Below are positions 26,447 through 40,460 of a stretch of DNA of 64,000 bases, piece after piece (the first letter of the stretch is position 1; each line of letters opens with the position of its first letter). The notes under the pieces were generated by a model that saw nothing but the letters and a program-made list of their open reading frames with translations, was not told the origin of the DNA and searched no databases. The position numbers were made by a program, and so were the translations under genes. Source of the DNA: Cladobotryum mycophilum (lineage: Eukaryota; Ascomycota; Sordariomycetes; Hypocreales; Hypocreaceae); the NCBI GenBank assembly GCA_036429605.1, contig CM071591.1, positions 1,736,001-1,800,000 on the forward strand, read 5' to 3'.

Positions 26447-27461
26447 AGTATTACTATTTAGGCTATAATATATTATTATTTAAGCTATATTTTCTAAAAT
26501 CCTTTTACTTTTGATCTAATATAATATTAAACTTTTAAACTTTAACTATAATAAGGCTTATATTTAATTATAATAATTATAATATATTTAATTACTATAG
26601 CCTAATTAAATACCTTATAATAATTATAATAATTATAATAACTATATATAATAATTATTTATATTAACCTTTTATATTAATTAAATTTATATTAATTATT
26701 TTAAATAATTATTTTAATTAATTATTATAATTAACTAATATACTTAAATATTATAATTAATTATTACTATTATAATACATTTGATTAATTCATAATAATA
26801 AAATCTACTATAATTATAATACTTAAATATAAGTCTTACTATAACTATAGAGTATTGCTATTCGGGCTATAATTAACTCAAGTTGGCCTAGCGCTGTAAC
26901 TACTGCTTTAGCTCCCGCGCCAAGGCCACAGTTACAGCAGGGCTCGCATTTAAGCACTATGATTACAGCGCATTTAATCGCCATAAGCCAATTAAATACA
27001 CTATAACAGTAACAGCTAGCCGCGACACCTAATCGCGATACCTAATCGCACCAGCTAATCGCACTAGCTAATCGCAACGGCTAATTGAAATAGGTAATGC
27101 AAATGCCTGATGCAAATGCCTGATTGAACTAGCTGATTGAACTAGCTGATGCAAATGGCTGGTGTAAATGGCTGATTGAATTGGTTGATGCAAAGGGCAC
27201 AGTTATAGCGGCTGTTATACTATTATAAGGCATTTTATTAGGCTATAGCGATTGAATGTACTATTATTATCGTGGTCAAATACAAGCCTTGCTATAACTG
27301 GGGGTTAAGAGCCTAGTATATTGCGCTAGGCCAAAAGTAGAAAGGTTCTGGAAAATACAGCTCGAATAGCAATACTCTAATTATAATGTTAATATAAAAG
27401 CTAAAATAATAATTATAGTATTAGATTAATCTAAGTTAACTATAGCCCGAATAGTGATACT
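26447..27461 (-). mobile_element. Foldback DNA element, copy 5 (reverse, RIP-mutated, split by copy 6)
   Basis: Left piece 26,447-26,849 begins with two degraded end repeats (TATTACTATTTAGGCTATAA) and runs in reverse orientation. The right piece from about 27,378 ends in TATAGCCCGAATAGTGATAC. Copy 6 sits inside it, so copy 5 is older, consistent with its much higher TpA content. Confidence 0.75.
26850..27377 (+). mobile_element. Foldback DNA element, copy 6 (528 bp, best preserved)
   Basis: Starts GAGTATTGCTATTCGGGCTA and ends CTCGAATAGCAATACTC. The left arm carries TTTAGCTCCCGCGCCAAGGC and the right arm its diverged inverse. The central array (about 27,015-27,197) is 14 units of 13 bp, for example CCTAATCGCACCA, GCTAATCGCAACG, CCTGATGCAAATG, GCTGATTGAACTA. 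Flanks are TAACTATA and TAATTATA: an 8-bp target duplication with one C-to-T change. No ORF. Confidence 0.85.
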
Positions 27462-27469
27462 TATTATAA

Positions 27470-28190
27470 ATGTATATAATTTAAAATGTAGTTTTATAAT
27501 TAAATAACAAATATAGTGTTTATTATTTATGTGTTTTAATATATTTATTATTAAATTATTTAAGAAAATAGAATAATAAGAATAAGAATAAGAATAATAA
27601 TTATAATAATTTTATGCTAAAAATATAGTAATTATAAAATAACATTAATATTATAAACTATTGATTAATTCTAGAGTCTAGTATATCTTTTAACCTATTA
27701 TATCAAATGCTTTAATTATATTATTAAAATAAAAGTTTAAATAATTAATCTAATTAAACTTAAACCTATTTTTACTTTTTATATAACATATTTACTATAA
27801 TAATAAACAATAAACTAAAAAATAAAGGTTTTTTAAAAGCTAAATCTTCTATAAGTATTAAATATATTAAGACATAGTTTTTAATTTTATAATTAAAAAA
27901 TAAACATAGTATTTAATACTTATATTTTTAATATATTTATCATTAAAGCATTTAATAAAATATAATAATAGTAATAATAAATATAAAAAAAGAATATAAA
28001 TAAATAAAAATCAAGTATATAATTATAATATTTAAAAGAAATGTAATTATATAAATAAAAACTTATAAAAAGAAAAATAATTAGGTTTTAAATAATTAAT
28101 ATATATATATATATATATATATAATTCCTTAATTAATATTTTAATTATATAATTAAATAAGTTATAAAGACTTGTTTACTAAAAGGGTTA
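27470..28190 (-). repeat. R2 repeat, reverse copies (fragmented)
   Basis: Two stretches beginning with the TTTTATAATTAAATAA-like end (27,487 and 27,880) and the opposite end AAGTTATAAAGACTTGTTTA near 28,155, so two overlapping truncated reverse copies. Confidence 0.5.
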
Positions 28191-28389
28191 AAAGTAATAA
28201 TATATATAATTACTTAACTAATACTTTAATTATATAATTAAAGTATTAACTAAATAATTATATATATTATTACTATTAATTATTTAAAATTTAATTATTT
28301 TTATGTTTTTTATGTAAATTATCTAGTTTTTTTTTAAAACCTTATAATTAAACTTTTTATTTTATTTTATTTTATTTTTTCGTTTATTA

Positions 28390-29235
28390 TTTATTATTAT
28401 AATAAATATATTAAAAATATAAGAATTAAACACTATGTTTCCTATTTGCTTATAAGATTAAAAATTATGTACTAATAATAAAATAAAATTAATATTATAA
28501 ACTATTAATTAACTTTATATCTTAGTATATTCTTTAAATTATTATATTAAAAACCTTAAGATCGCTTATAAATAAATACATTCCTTCTTCCTAATTATAC
28601 TTAACACTGTAGTTACTCACTCATACACATAGTTACATACACGCAAGAATCCTACAAATATTAACAACTACAATCTCAGCAACCAAGTAAGTAATCAAAG
28701 CACCTGACTAACCCAAATCTAGTTGCTGACTGAACCACATATAACAAGATGCCGTAAAAAAGAGAATCCAACTCTAAGCTCTACAATAGCTAAACTAAAA
28801 GCCAAACAGGATGTAATAACACCTTATAAGATCACCAGGTAAGCAAGATCAAACGTAGGTATTATTTTATGCACAAGCTTAAGCTTGTGCGTTCAACTGT
28901 TGTGCGAGAGACGCGCGACTTATGCAGGATTACCCCGCATCTCCATTACGTCACGCGTCCGGGTAATTTTCGGGACAGCGTTACACAGGAGATCACTAAA
29001 ACAGAAAAAAACCAACAATGAGTTAATTAGTTAGATCAGGTAATAAATATAATTAAAACAATATAAATAAAAGAAATCAAGTATACTATTATAATATTTA
29101 AAACGAATTTAATTATATAAATAAGGATTTATAAAAAGAAAAATAATTAGGTTTTAAATAACTAAAAGTAATAATATATATAATTATTTAAGTAATATTT
29201 TAATTATATAATTAAACTATTAACTAAAATATAGG
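28390..29235 (-). repeat. R2 repeat, reverse copy, interrupted by a solo LTR
   Basis: Contains CAACCAAGTAAGTAATCAAA and ATCTAGTTGCTGACTGAACC near 28,680-28,735, well preserved. The 174-bp solo LTR interrupts it at 28,812-28,985; R2 sequence resumes directly after the duplicated CAGGA. Confidence 0.6.
28812..28985 (-). mobile_element. Solo LTR of the chromovirus (174 bp)
   Basis: Same 174 bp as the LTRs at 48,059 and 54,971, identical as far as I can compare by eye, from TGTAATAACACC to GACAGCGTTACA. A perfect 5-bp target duplication CAGGA flanks it (28,807-28,811 and 28,986-28,990). It arose by LTR-LTR recombination after insertion into R2. It contains the 20-bp palindrome at 28,871-28,890. 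Confidence 0.95.
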
Positions 29236-29590
29236 AATAATAATAAAAATAATCCCACCTTAAGGATATACTAGCTATAAAACAAGGTTAATACTATAAG
29301 CTACTGGCTGACTCTAGATCTTAGTGTATTTCTTAAACCTTTACTATATTAAAAGTTTTAATTATATTATTAAACTCAAAGTTAAAGTAATTAATCTAAT
29401 TAAATCTAAATCTATTTATACTTTATATATAATATATTTATTATAATAATATATAATAAACTAAAAAATAATAGCTTTTAAAAAGCCAAATCTTTTATAA
29501 ATATTTAAAACCATAAGATTACTTATATCTTATAAATAAAGAAATTATTTTTTACCAATTATACTTAATATTATAATTACTTATAATAGT

Positions 29591-29620
<30 letters not shown>
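29236..29620. other. Partial R2-like DNA ending in an AT dinucleotide run
   Basis: Another short reverse R2 tract (ATACTAGCTATAAAACAAGG; CTACTGGCTGACTCTAGATC) followed by a (TA)n run at about 29,596-29,620. No gene. Confidence 0.5.
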
Positions 29621-29627
<7 letters not shown>

Positions 29628-29821
29628 TTTAGGTTATAAAAGAGTAAATGAGTGTATAGCATTATAGAGATCGTATAGTAATCTTACAAGTACATATTAA
29701 TTAGTAATGGTTTTAATTCTTAATCCTTTTCTAACTATAATTCTTGTGTTTTTTATAAGTTTTATTCTCTTAGTAATATAATAACTCTAATACTAGTTAT
29801 TACTGTACTAGTTATATAATA
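29621..29821 (-). repeat. LTR (left, 3' LTR) of the gypsy relic
   Basis: About 201 bp, starting TATCAGATTTAGGTTATAAA. Paired with 35,195-35,391; differences are mainly transitions. Confidence 0.65.
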
Positions 29822-30131
29822 AACTATTTCTTTTATTAAGAAACATTCTTGTCCCTTAAGGGTATTATTAATCTCTTATAGGCTTATAGTTAATTAGTAT
29901 ACTCGGGTTATTTATTATGTATGTTTTTTAATAGTAATAAAATCAGTGAACTTGTTTATTTTTTTATACTTATAAAGACTTTTTTATTTTTTATTATTTT
30001 TATTTTCTATAGCCTTATAGTACTATCCCTATAACTTTATGTTATACTATAAAAATTAATTATTAATTTAATTTATAATAAGTCTTTTAATAGGATTATT
30101 ATAAAAAGATTAATTATTAATAATTACCTTT

Positions 30132-30255
<124 letters not shown>

Positions 30256-32571
30256 CTAAATAGTCTTATTATTAGATTATTATATATTTATTAAATATTT
30301 ATTCATAAAATAAATTTATTAGTTTCTAACTTTTTTTAAAAAAGAATAATAAATTAATTTCTTTTTAACTACTTTATATTTACTTTATAACCATCTTACA
30401 TTAAACTAACTTATTATATTCTTATTAAATACTTGAATTCATAAAAAACTTTTAAAACTTATAAATTTTCTAAGTTTAATTAATCTAATTATTTAATTAA
30501 ATATTTCTTATCTTTTTTCTTTTTATGTTATTATATACTTAATATTGAAAAGATTTATAAGATCTTTTTTTCATAAATATATAAAAGCTTTAGTATAGTA
30601 TTTTTTAGTATTAATATAAAAAATATATTATAGATTTATATTGTTTTTAATAGTTTAAGCTTATAAACTAATTTATAATTACTAATTATTTTTATAATTT
30701 TATAAGATTTTAAATACTTTATAACTAGTTTTTTATTAAATCTCTTTAATATTAAGTTTTTTATTGATAAAAAGATTTTCTAGTTTAATTTAAACTATTT
30801 ATTTATATATTTATTATTATAGTATTTTATATAAATTTCTTATACTTTAATAAGTTATTTTTTTTAATTATTTTAAGGTTCTTATAAAACTCTTTTAAGT
30901 ATAGTTCTTTTTATTTATTAATAATTCTTAGATTTTTTTAGGTTATTTTAGGTCTTTTAGGCTTAAAGTCTTATTGTATTTTTACAAAGGATTCTCCTGT
31001 ATTTATATATAACCCTGTATTATAAGTAAACTAGACTAATAATAACTAATTTATTTAGTTATCTTATTATAAGGCTCTATAAATATATAAATAATACTTT
31101 ATTTGTTAGTTTATTCTTTTAATCCAACTATTAATTTATAAGTAAAACACTATATTAAATTATTATTTTATTATAATAAAATAATAAAAAGTTCTTTGAT
31201 ATTTATTTTTAAAAGGAAATCCTTAATTAGTTATACTACTTTTAGGGATATTATAGCTTTTAAAAATTCTATTTAAAATATATATTTATAAATCCCTTTA
31301 TTATAAAGCTTTTTAAGGTTATAATAAATAAATATATAGTATTTTATTAATTTATTTATAATTACTAAAATTATATATATATATATATATATTTCTTTAT
31401 AGATATTAATTATATTAAATAGTTTTATAATAAAGTTTATTAATATCTTATTAAAAGGTTTATTTAAGATAAGTAATTTAATAAGCTTATTGTAAAATGA
31501 GTATTATTCTTTTTTATTTAATATTTATAATATAATTAAATGTATTCTATAATATGTTTATGTATACTAGGCTATGTATATTAGAGCCTTATATGTTTTA
31601 GTATATAGGTAACTCTCCGGTGGCCTGTAGTTAGGTTGTTATAGATAAGTATAAAGATTTCTTTTTATGTTTATTAGTATATAAAAGTAATCCTATAGTA
31701 ATAATAATCTTTTGTTATTAAGGCGCTAGTGTTTATACTTATGTTTTAAAAATTGATTATTATTATTATTATTTTTTTAAGTTTTTTTTTTTTTTTTTGA
31801 AAAATAGACTAGAGGTTTGTTTAAGTTATTATTATTATATCCTATGATTAAAATCTTTTTAATTATATAAATAGTTTATAGTTTTCTTTTACTATTTTTT
31901 AAAATTCTTTTTATTATGATTTTATTTAAAATAAATATAAAATAAGGATTTAGTAAGTTTATTAAAGTAATTTTATTATTACTAATATTTTTATTAATTT
32001 TTATAATTATAAGTTTATTTTTTATTATAAGAATAGTTTTTAGTATATATTTTATTTAGAATATAAGTAATTATATATAATAAGTTTTTTATATTTTATT
32101 AGTGTTATAATAGTTTAATTACTAGAAGAGTATATTAATTAGGTTTATATTATTTAATTTATATTTAATATAGATTAAGGCTTAGGAATTAAAGTATTAA
32201 AAGATTAAAGCTTTTATAAACATTCTTTTTAGTTATATAAATACTTTAATTTTATAAAGGTTTATTTGGATTTTATTTATTATTTTTAGTTTTTCTGTTA
32301 ATAGTGTATTTAATAATACTATTATTTTAGTATAGTTTCTAATAAAATAGTAATAATAACTTATAAAGCCTAAGAATATTAAAATTTTGTTAATAGTATT
32401 AAATATCTTTTAAATTATAATAGTATTAATATAAGCTTATTCTATAATAATATCTTTTTTAATTATAATAAATTTTAAAAATTAATCTTTTTAATAGAAA
32501 AATTATACTTTGTTAAGTTAATATAAAAGTTAGTTTTTTTTAAAACGCTTAAAAATACTATAAATATATTA

Positions 32572-33175
32572 CTTTTTCTAGGTTTAGTTAGTAATTAGAT
32601 TTAGGTTAGTTAGGTGTTTTAGTTATTTACTTAGTTACTGAGATAGCTTAGATAATAGTTATAGTTATTAATTGTGTGTATAAGTATGTTTTATAGGATT
32701 ATTATGTATATACGATTGTGTATATGAGTAATTGTAATGTTAAGTATAATAGTTTGTGTAAATTAGTAAGAAAAAATTTATTTATTTATAAGGTATAAGT
32801 AATCTTAAGGCTTTATGTACTTATATAAGATCTAGTTTCTTAAAAACCTATATCTCTTAATTTATTGATTATTATAGTAAATATATTATATAAAAAGTAT
32901 AAATAGGTTTAGGTTTAATTAAATTAATTACTTAAACTTTAATTTTAATAATATAATTAAAACTTTGAATATAACAAAATATACTAAGATTTAAAATTAG
33001 TTAATAGTTTATGATATTAATTTTATTTTATAATTAGTATATTCTTAAGGTATAATTATTTTTATTTTTATTATTATATTTTATTAAATAATTTAATAAT
33101 AAATATACTAAAAACACAGGCACTAGATGCTATATATATTATTTAATTATAAAATCAAAAACTATATACTATATA
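32572..33175 (+). repeat. R2 repeat, forward copy inside the gypsy relic
   Basis: Starts at the internal TTAGTTAGTAATTAGATTTA tract (5' truncated) and ends ATAAAATCAAAAACTATATA. It interrupts the degraded RT region of the gypsy relic, so it inserted later. Confidence 0.6.
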
Positions 33176-34344
33176 TATTATATTAATAAGTCTTTTAAAG
33201 ATTTTATTAATATATTTTTAAAAGGTTATAAGAGTATTAGTAAAATTAAATAATATAATCTAAGACTTAACGTACTTATATTTATAATAGAATACATATA
33301 TATATTTTTAAATGCATATTTTATAATAAGTTTTTTTATATATTTAATTTTATAAATATATTAATCTTTTATAATCTTTTAAGCATTTTATTAATAAATA
33401 GTAATAATAGTTTATTCTTAATTATTGTTTTATTTAAGCTTATAATAATTATAATATAACTTTAGCTTTTTATTTAGCCTTAGTATAAAGAGTACTAAGA
33501 TATTTATACAATTTATAGATTGTTTTATTTAGTCTTTTCTTAATATATTTAAATACCTTCTTAATATCTTTTTAGTTTTTTTATAAGATTATAAATATGT
33601 TGTTATAGTAGAGTCTTTTTTAATTTAATATTAATCTTATATATATAATTGCTAAGCTTTATTAATTTTTTAGCTTTAATTATCTTAAATAGTTTTATAT
33701 AGTTTAAGTAAAGGTTCTTTTTATTTTTATTTTTTTCTGATTATTAATTAACGCTAAGATTAGGGGCTCTAGTATTTATAATATAAGATTCTTAAAATCT
33801 CTAGCTAATACCTTTTATAGGTCTTTTATTATACATATTAATATATAAATTACATATACTTTTAATTTTACTATATAAAATACTTTTAGGATTATAATAA
33901 GCTTATAGTTATTCTGGTTTAATAGGTATACCTAAAGTTTTTTTTTAAATTTAATATTTATAAATTATACTTATTAAACTATAGCTTTTTTAAAATTAAA
34001 GGTTTAAATAAGATTTTTATAATACTATTACTATTAATAGTTTTAATTATAATATTTATCTTTTTCTATATTTATATAAGGTTTTATTATATATTTATAA
34101 ATCTCTTTATAAGTTATAATTTTAGTTTTATATTTTTAAAAAGTAATTCTATATCTACTAGGTTTGCTTTTAAATTAGTATTAGTTTAAAGTTTAAGTAT
34201 AATAAAATATAATATCTTTATTAGTTATATAATTAGTAAGTAATATTAAAATATTTTATTATAATTTTAGTACTTTAGCTTATTAATTTTATTATATTAT
34301 TATAATTTTCTTTTAATATCTTTATGTTTTTGTTATAAAGGTTT

Positions 34345-34355
34345 TTTTAATATTA

Positions 34356-34391
<36 letters not shown>

Positions 34392-34392
34392 A
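34345..34392. repeat. (ATT)n microsatellite, short
   Basis: About 14 ATT units in the gypsy relic; a (TA)n run also lies near 34,548-34,574. Confidence 0.85.
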
Positions 34393-35194
34393 TTTAATAT
34401 ATTTCTTAGTTTTATAAAGTTCTTATTATATTCTAGAAAGTTTAGTATAAGTAAGCTTTGTTTTAATTTTAAATACTAATATATTTATAAAAAATGCTAT
34501 ATAAAATAGTATTACAAGCTTTTTGAATAACTTTATTTTAATTAGGTTTTATATATATATATATATATATATTAAATAAGATTTTTAGCTTTTATTAAAG
34601 GGTTTTTAGCTATAAGGCTATTAAAAAAAACCTTATTCTTTTTGCTTTTTATTAATTTTTTATAAAACTAGAGGAATTTTAGGTAAAAGAGTAAAATATT
34701 TTTATTATTTAATTCTTAGTTTATTATTAGTTTAGGTTATTTGTATTTTTATTTTCTTAAAGCTATAATTAATGATTATAACCTTTAGTTTATTTTTAAT
34801 ATATATTTAAGGCTTTTTATAAAATAAGAGTTTTATTATTATAATAAATTTTATATATTTAGTTTATATATTTTTATTAAATTTAATTTTAATCGAATTA
34901 ATTTGTTAGTAATAGAAAACTAGTTATAAGTTTATAGGGTTCTCATAGTAAGCTATAAACGTTTAATTTGTTTAAAAGAATTAATGTGTTTTACTATAGT
35001 TTTGCTAAGGAATTCTTTAAGGACTTTAGGATGATAAAAAGGATGTTTTGTTATTAGGTTAGAATTAGCTTTAGTTAGTTATTCTTTTACTTTAATTCTT
35101 TCACATAATAATATAATAAGAGTATTATAGTTTTATTTTTATTTTTATTGTATTTTAATTATTTTTGATTTTAAAGTAAGTAAAAGAATTAATT

Positions 35195-35391
35195 TATTAG
35201 GTTTAGGTTATAAAAAAGTAAATAAGTATATAATATTATAAAGATTGTATAATAATCTTATACAAAAGTATTAATTAGTAATAGTTTTAATTCTTATTTT
35301 TTTAACTATACTTCTTGTGTTTTTTATACGTTTTCACTTATCGGTAATAGAACAACCCTAGTGCTGGCCGCTGCCGCGCCGGTATATAACA
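35195..35391 (-). repeat. LTR (right, 5' LTR) of the gypsy relic
   Basis: About 197 bp. Its last 50 bp (GTGCTGGCCGCTGCCGCGCC) escaped mutation while the matching part of the left LTR is degraded, showing the original composition. Confidence 0.65.
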
Positions 35392-35666
35392 ATATAATAA
35401 TCTTATAAAAACATATAATTAATAACCATAACTATTATTATCTTAGTAACTAAATGAGTAATTAGAATACTTAATTAATCTAAATTAAGTTATTAATTAT
35501 ATTTTAAAAAAAGTTATATATAATAGGATAACTTTAATAAAAAAGCTAAATATAAATTCTACTAAGGCTAAAAATAAAACTAAGTAAAAAGTAAGAAGAG
35601 ATAGTTAAAATTAAAAAAGAATTAATTATTTAATTAGATTCAATTATATTATAAATAAAAAAATAA
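35392..35666 (-). repeat. R2 repeat, reverse partial copy
   Basis: AATAACCATAACTATTATTATCTTAGTAAC and following tracts correspond to the middle of R2 in reverse; both ends are missing. Confidence 0.45.
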
Positions 35667-36410
35667 AATAAAATAACCCCCTTCGGGGACGGGTCTTTAT
35701 GAGTCGTTTGATTATATTTATTAATTATAATAAACAGGTTTAGCCTTATCTTATTAAGATCTAGATCTTATATATTCTTATAAAATATTTATTATATAAT
35801 TATATAATTAAAGTATTAATTTAATGATTATATATATTATTACTTTTAATTATTTATTCAATTATTAAAATAATTATTATTATAATTATGAATTATATAT
35901 ATAATTTATAAGATTATTATATATATATATAACTATATATAAAAATAACTATAATACTAAACATAATTAATAAAAAAGTTTATTTATTTTTAAAATATAA
36001 ATAATCTTAAAGCCTTAAATACTTATAAAAATCTAGCTTTCTAAAAAAAAACTTTATATCTTAGTTTATTTATTATTATAGTAAATATATTATATAAAAA
36101 GTATAAATAGGTTTAGGTTTAGTTAAATTAATTACTTAAACTTTAAGCTTAATAATATAATTAAAGCTTTTAATATAATAACTCAATGGTTCGGTCATTA
36201 AAGGTTTAAAAAGCACAAAAAGGTCTAGAATCAGCCAGTAACTTATAGTATTAGCCTTATTTTATAACTAATATATCCTTAAGAGAGGATTATTCTTATT
36301 ATTCTTATTATATTTTATTAAATTATTTAATAACAAATATACTAAAAAGAACAAGCACTAGATACTATGTTTACTATTTAACCATAAAATCAAAAAACTA
36401 TATAAATAAA
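35667..36410 (+). repeat. R2 repeat, forward copy
   Basis: Starts ACCCCCTTCGGGGACGGGTC and ends TTAACCATAAAATCAAAAAA at about 36,400. It shows the terminal palindrome CCCCTTCGGGG clearly. Confidence 0.65.
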
Positions 36411-36439
36411 ATAAATTAATTAAAAGATTTATTAAAATT

Positions 36440-38384
36440 TTATTAAATTAACTTTAAACTATTATAATAATATTCTAATTATTTTTATTATTTATAGAAT
36501 TTTCTAATTTTAAAAATTCTAAAACCTATAAATAATATAATATTTATAAATTAAGATTTAATCTTTATAAAAGTTTTTATTAAAAACTTAAATCCTAAAG
36601 CTAAAGATTATAAATAAAGTCTTTTTAATTTTTAGATTTTAAAAGCTTATTATAAGGTTTTTATACTTTAAGAATAAAGGCTTAAGAGATTAAAATTAAG
36701 CTTTAGGACAAAATTAAAAAGATTAATAATAAAAAAAGTATATACTAGGATTTATTTAATATATATTCTTATTAAAAAAATTATTTAAACTAGTTTTGTT
36801 TAATTAAAAGAGCCTAATACTTATAAATAAGCCTTAAAAGATCCTTAGAAAAAAATAAGCAAAAGTTATATATTAGGAATTTAAGTAAATTATTAAATAG
36901 TGTATATTTATTTTCTTAAATAAAAAAACTTATTTAAAAATAGCAACCTATTATTATTTAATTAATTTTAAAAACTAAAAAATAATTAGAATATTAAGAT
37001 TATTAAATTTAAGGTTAAATTAATAGTTAAAGGCTTTATATAATAGAAAGGTTTAGATTTTTCTAAAATCTTTATATTTATAATTGTTTTTATTATGTGG
37101 AGATTAAGAATAATTCTTGTAGTTATTATGTAATTTTAAAAATCTTTAAATAAAAATCTAAAAGACATAATTTTTCAAGCTTTTAAAATGTTTTTAAGAA
37201 TACATTAATAAAATTAATATAAAAATTAAAGTTGTATTAGTTAAATTAGATTATAAGAAAAATATTAGTAAGATTATTTAGCTTTAAAAAGCTTTACATA
37301 AACTAAAATAATATTTTAAAAAATAATAATAAACTTTAATTAGCTTAAGTTAAAAGTTAAGTTTTAAGCCTTTAGCTTTTAATTTGGTTATTTTATATAA
37401 TAAAATAAAAAATACTTCTATAATGATTTATATTAATAATTATTTTATTATACAATTAAACTGAATTAAAATAGTTAAATTAAAAAAGACTATGAATAAA
37501 ACTTATATTATTAAGAATAAAGGTTTTGTAGTTTTATTCTTAAGCGTTTAAATTTTAAAGAATAAAAAAAATTAATTAAATTAGCCGAAAATACTTTATG
37601 AAAAAAATTATAAAGTCTTTTAGTTTAGTTAAGTAAAAATTAAGCTATATCCTTTTATAATTTACTTTATTAATTAATTAAAGATTATTTAATTGTTTTA
37701 ATAAGTTAAACAAGATTAATATTAAATTATTTTAAATCATAATTAATATAGTTATTTATTTAACCATTTAAACCAGACTAAATATAGTTTTTATTATATA
37801 ATCTTTTACTAAAAGCTTTTAAAACCCTTATAAGAAATATTTATTAATTGCCCTAAAACTAGTTAATTATTTTAGTTAATTAAAAGGATTGGCTATTAAT
37901 TATAATAACTAAAAGTATTAACATAAACTAATTAATACTTTATTAATTAGGTTTTAATAATAAAAAATAACAAAACTATTATTTTTATTATTTTCTAGGT
38001 TATTCCAGCCTATTCCAGTAGGCTTTAATAATAGATAATAATACTATTGTTTTTATTATTCTATAGACTATTCTAGTCTATTCTTTTACTTTTTATACCT
38101 TACTTATTTTATTTATATATAATAAATGAATTCTTATTTTTTAATTAATTTATAAATCAAATACAATATCTCATCTTAACTTATTTTTTATAGCCCTAAT
38201 AACTAATTAATCCTATAAACCTAATCTTATTAAGAATGAGTCTATTAAGATATTTTTTTCTAAACTTCTAGAAAACCTCACTAAGCCTTTTAGATTAAAC
38301 TAAATAGCTTATATGAGCTATCACTAAGCTTGTTACTTATTACTATAAGGAATTTTATGCCTAAGAGGCAACTTCCTTTTAATA
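36440..38384 (+). mobile_element. Truncated Ty1/copia relic with its 3' LTR
   Basis: The internal part (about 36,440-37,916) is a plus-strand version of the sequence at about 59,300-60,500 and retains a degraded copia RT signature near 37,280 (reading like ALHKLKQ). The LTR follows at about 37,917-38,384, ending GCCTAAGAGGCAACTTCCTT. The 5' LTR, gag and integrase are missing. RIP-type stops throughout. Confidence 0.6.
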
Positions 38385-38829
38385 TGATTGTTAGTAATGA
38401 AGCCATTAATAAGTTAACTAATAAGCTTTTTTTTTAAGGTCTAGATTTTATATTACTCTTTCTTTAACTAAAGTACTACTATATTAAATAAGATTAACTT
38501 AGTATATTATTTATATATATATATTCTGTGATTATCTTTTTATTTATTCTTTATTACATTTTTAGTTTTAATTATATAAAAACTATTAGTTCTTACTTAT
38601 AAAATTCTATAAAGATATTATAAATCTAAGATTTTAATACTATTAAAAATCTAAAAGAATAAGTTTTGTTTATTAATACTAAGTTATAGTTATAATGATA
38701 ATTATGGTTTAAGTGTTTTTTTTTAATTATTTTATTTAAACTAATAAGATATTCAATACTTTAATCGAAGTATATAGTATATTTATATCATAATTAAAAT
38801 AAAACATATGTTTAATATTTAATTTTATA
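38385..38829. other. Degraded AT-rich DNA
   Basis: Follows the copia LTR. No ORF and no recognised repeat. Confidence 0.4.
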
Positions 38830-39740
38830 CTCAAATAGTAAATATACCATTTAATATTTATATATTTAATATGTTTATGTTAGATTATTTTATAAACTAT
38901 AATATCACTAATAAAGATTATTTTATTTTAAAATATACGAATTATAAAATAAAATTACTATTATAAAGTATTACTTAACTTTAGATTTTAGTATATTTTT
39001 AAACCTATAATAATTAAATAATTATATTATTAAAATTAAACTTTAAATAATTAATTTAATAAAACTTAAATTTATTTATATTTTTTATATAATATATTTA
39101 CTATAATAATAAACAATAAATAAAAAAATAAAAATCTTTTTTAAAAGAAAACTAGATCTTTTATAAGTATTTAAAGCCTTGAGATCGCTTATGAATAACT
39201 AGATTCTTTCTTATACATTTAATATTATAATTACTTATATATATAATTATACATATATATATATATGTATATAATAGCCCTATAAATTATAATATATAAT
39301 CAATAACTATAACTTTTATTTAAGCTATTAGAGTTATAAATACTAATTAAAAAGTACTTATATTACTATTTTAGTAATTAAACTAATAATTAAAGCATAT
39401 AATTAACCTGAATTCAGTTATTAATTATACTTAGAAAAGTATATATATAATTTAATAACTTAAATAAAACAGCTAAATCTAAATTACATTAAATAATAAT
39501 AATAATAACAATAACAATAAAAAATAATTCAAATTAAAAAGAATTACTTATTTCAATAACTTCAATTATATTATAAGTAGAAAATAAAAGAAAATAAAAA
39601 AGCTTAAGTTTAGTTATAAGATTTAAAAAGAATTAAATAGTCTAAACAAAAGAAAATAATAATAATTAGATTTTAAATACTTAAAGATAATAATATATAT
39701 AATTATTTAATTAATTATTTAATTGTATAATTAAATAATT
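38830..39740 (-). repeat. R2 repeat, reverse copy (heavily mutated)
   Basis: Recognisable by AATTATAAAATAAAATTACT, then the TAAGTATTTAAAGCCTTGAG tract near 39,165 and the TAATTAAACTAATAATTAAAGC tract near 39,375. Confidence 0.55.
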
Positions 39741-39799
39741 AATATTTTATTAAAATATATAAGACCTAGACTTTAATAGAATAAGATTAAATATATTTA

Positions 39800-40460
39800 T
39801 TATATAAAAAGTTTTAATTATATTATTAAAATTAAAGTTTAAATAATTAAACTAATTAAACTTAAACATATTTATACCTTTTATATAATATATTTGGTAT
39901 AATAATAAATAATAAACTAAAAGATAAAGGTTTTTAAAAAACTAGATTTTCTATAAGTACTTAAGGCCTCGAGATCGCTTATAAATAAATAGATTCCTTC
40001 TCACTAACGACACCCAACATTATAGTTGCTCGTACACAAAACCCAAATCGAGTTGCTGACTGTACCTAGAAAAGGAACAGGATAACTCGGGCAAAAGAGC
40101 TGAACGCAAATTCTACCGGGGCTAAAAACAAGGCCAAGCAAGAAGTAACAAGAGATAACCAGGATTAAAAAGAGATTAATTATTTAAGTAATTTAAATTA
40201 TATTATAAATAAAGAATATGATAAGAAAAAAAGCTTAAGTTTAATTGTACAATTCAAAAAGAACTTAATAATTGAAATAAAAGATAATAAAAGTAATTAG
40301 GTTTTAGATAGCTAAAAGTAATAATATATATAATTACATAATAAATATTTTATTAGAATATATAAGATCTAGATCTTAATAGGATAAGGCTAAACCTATT
40401 TATTATAATTAACTAATACAATTAAACGAGTAATAAAGACCTGTTCATTAAGGGGGATTA
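39800..40460 (-). repeat. R2 repeat, reverse copy with a well preserved middle
   Basis: Includes TTAAGGCCTCGAGATCGCTT, CCCAAATCGAGTTGCTGACT and CTCGGGCAAAAGAGCTGAAC (40,000-40,130), and ends AAAGACCTGTTCATTAAGGG. The middle aligns with the 58-codon ORF of the reference copy, but the ATG is ATA here. Confidence 0.65.

Noticed and set aside
27015..27197. 13-bp array as a centromere or origin iteron array
   Set aside because: The same array lies inside every well preserved foldback element with defined ends and target duplications, so it belongs to the mobile element.
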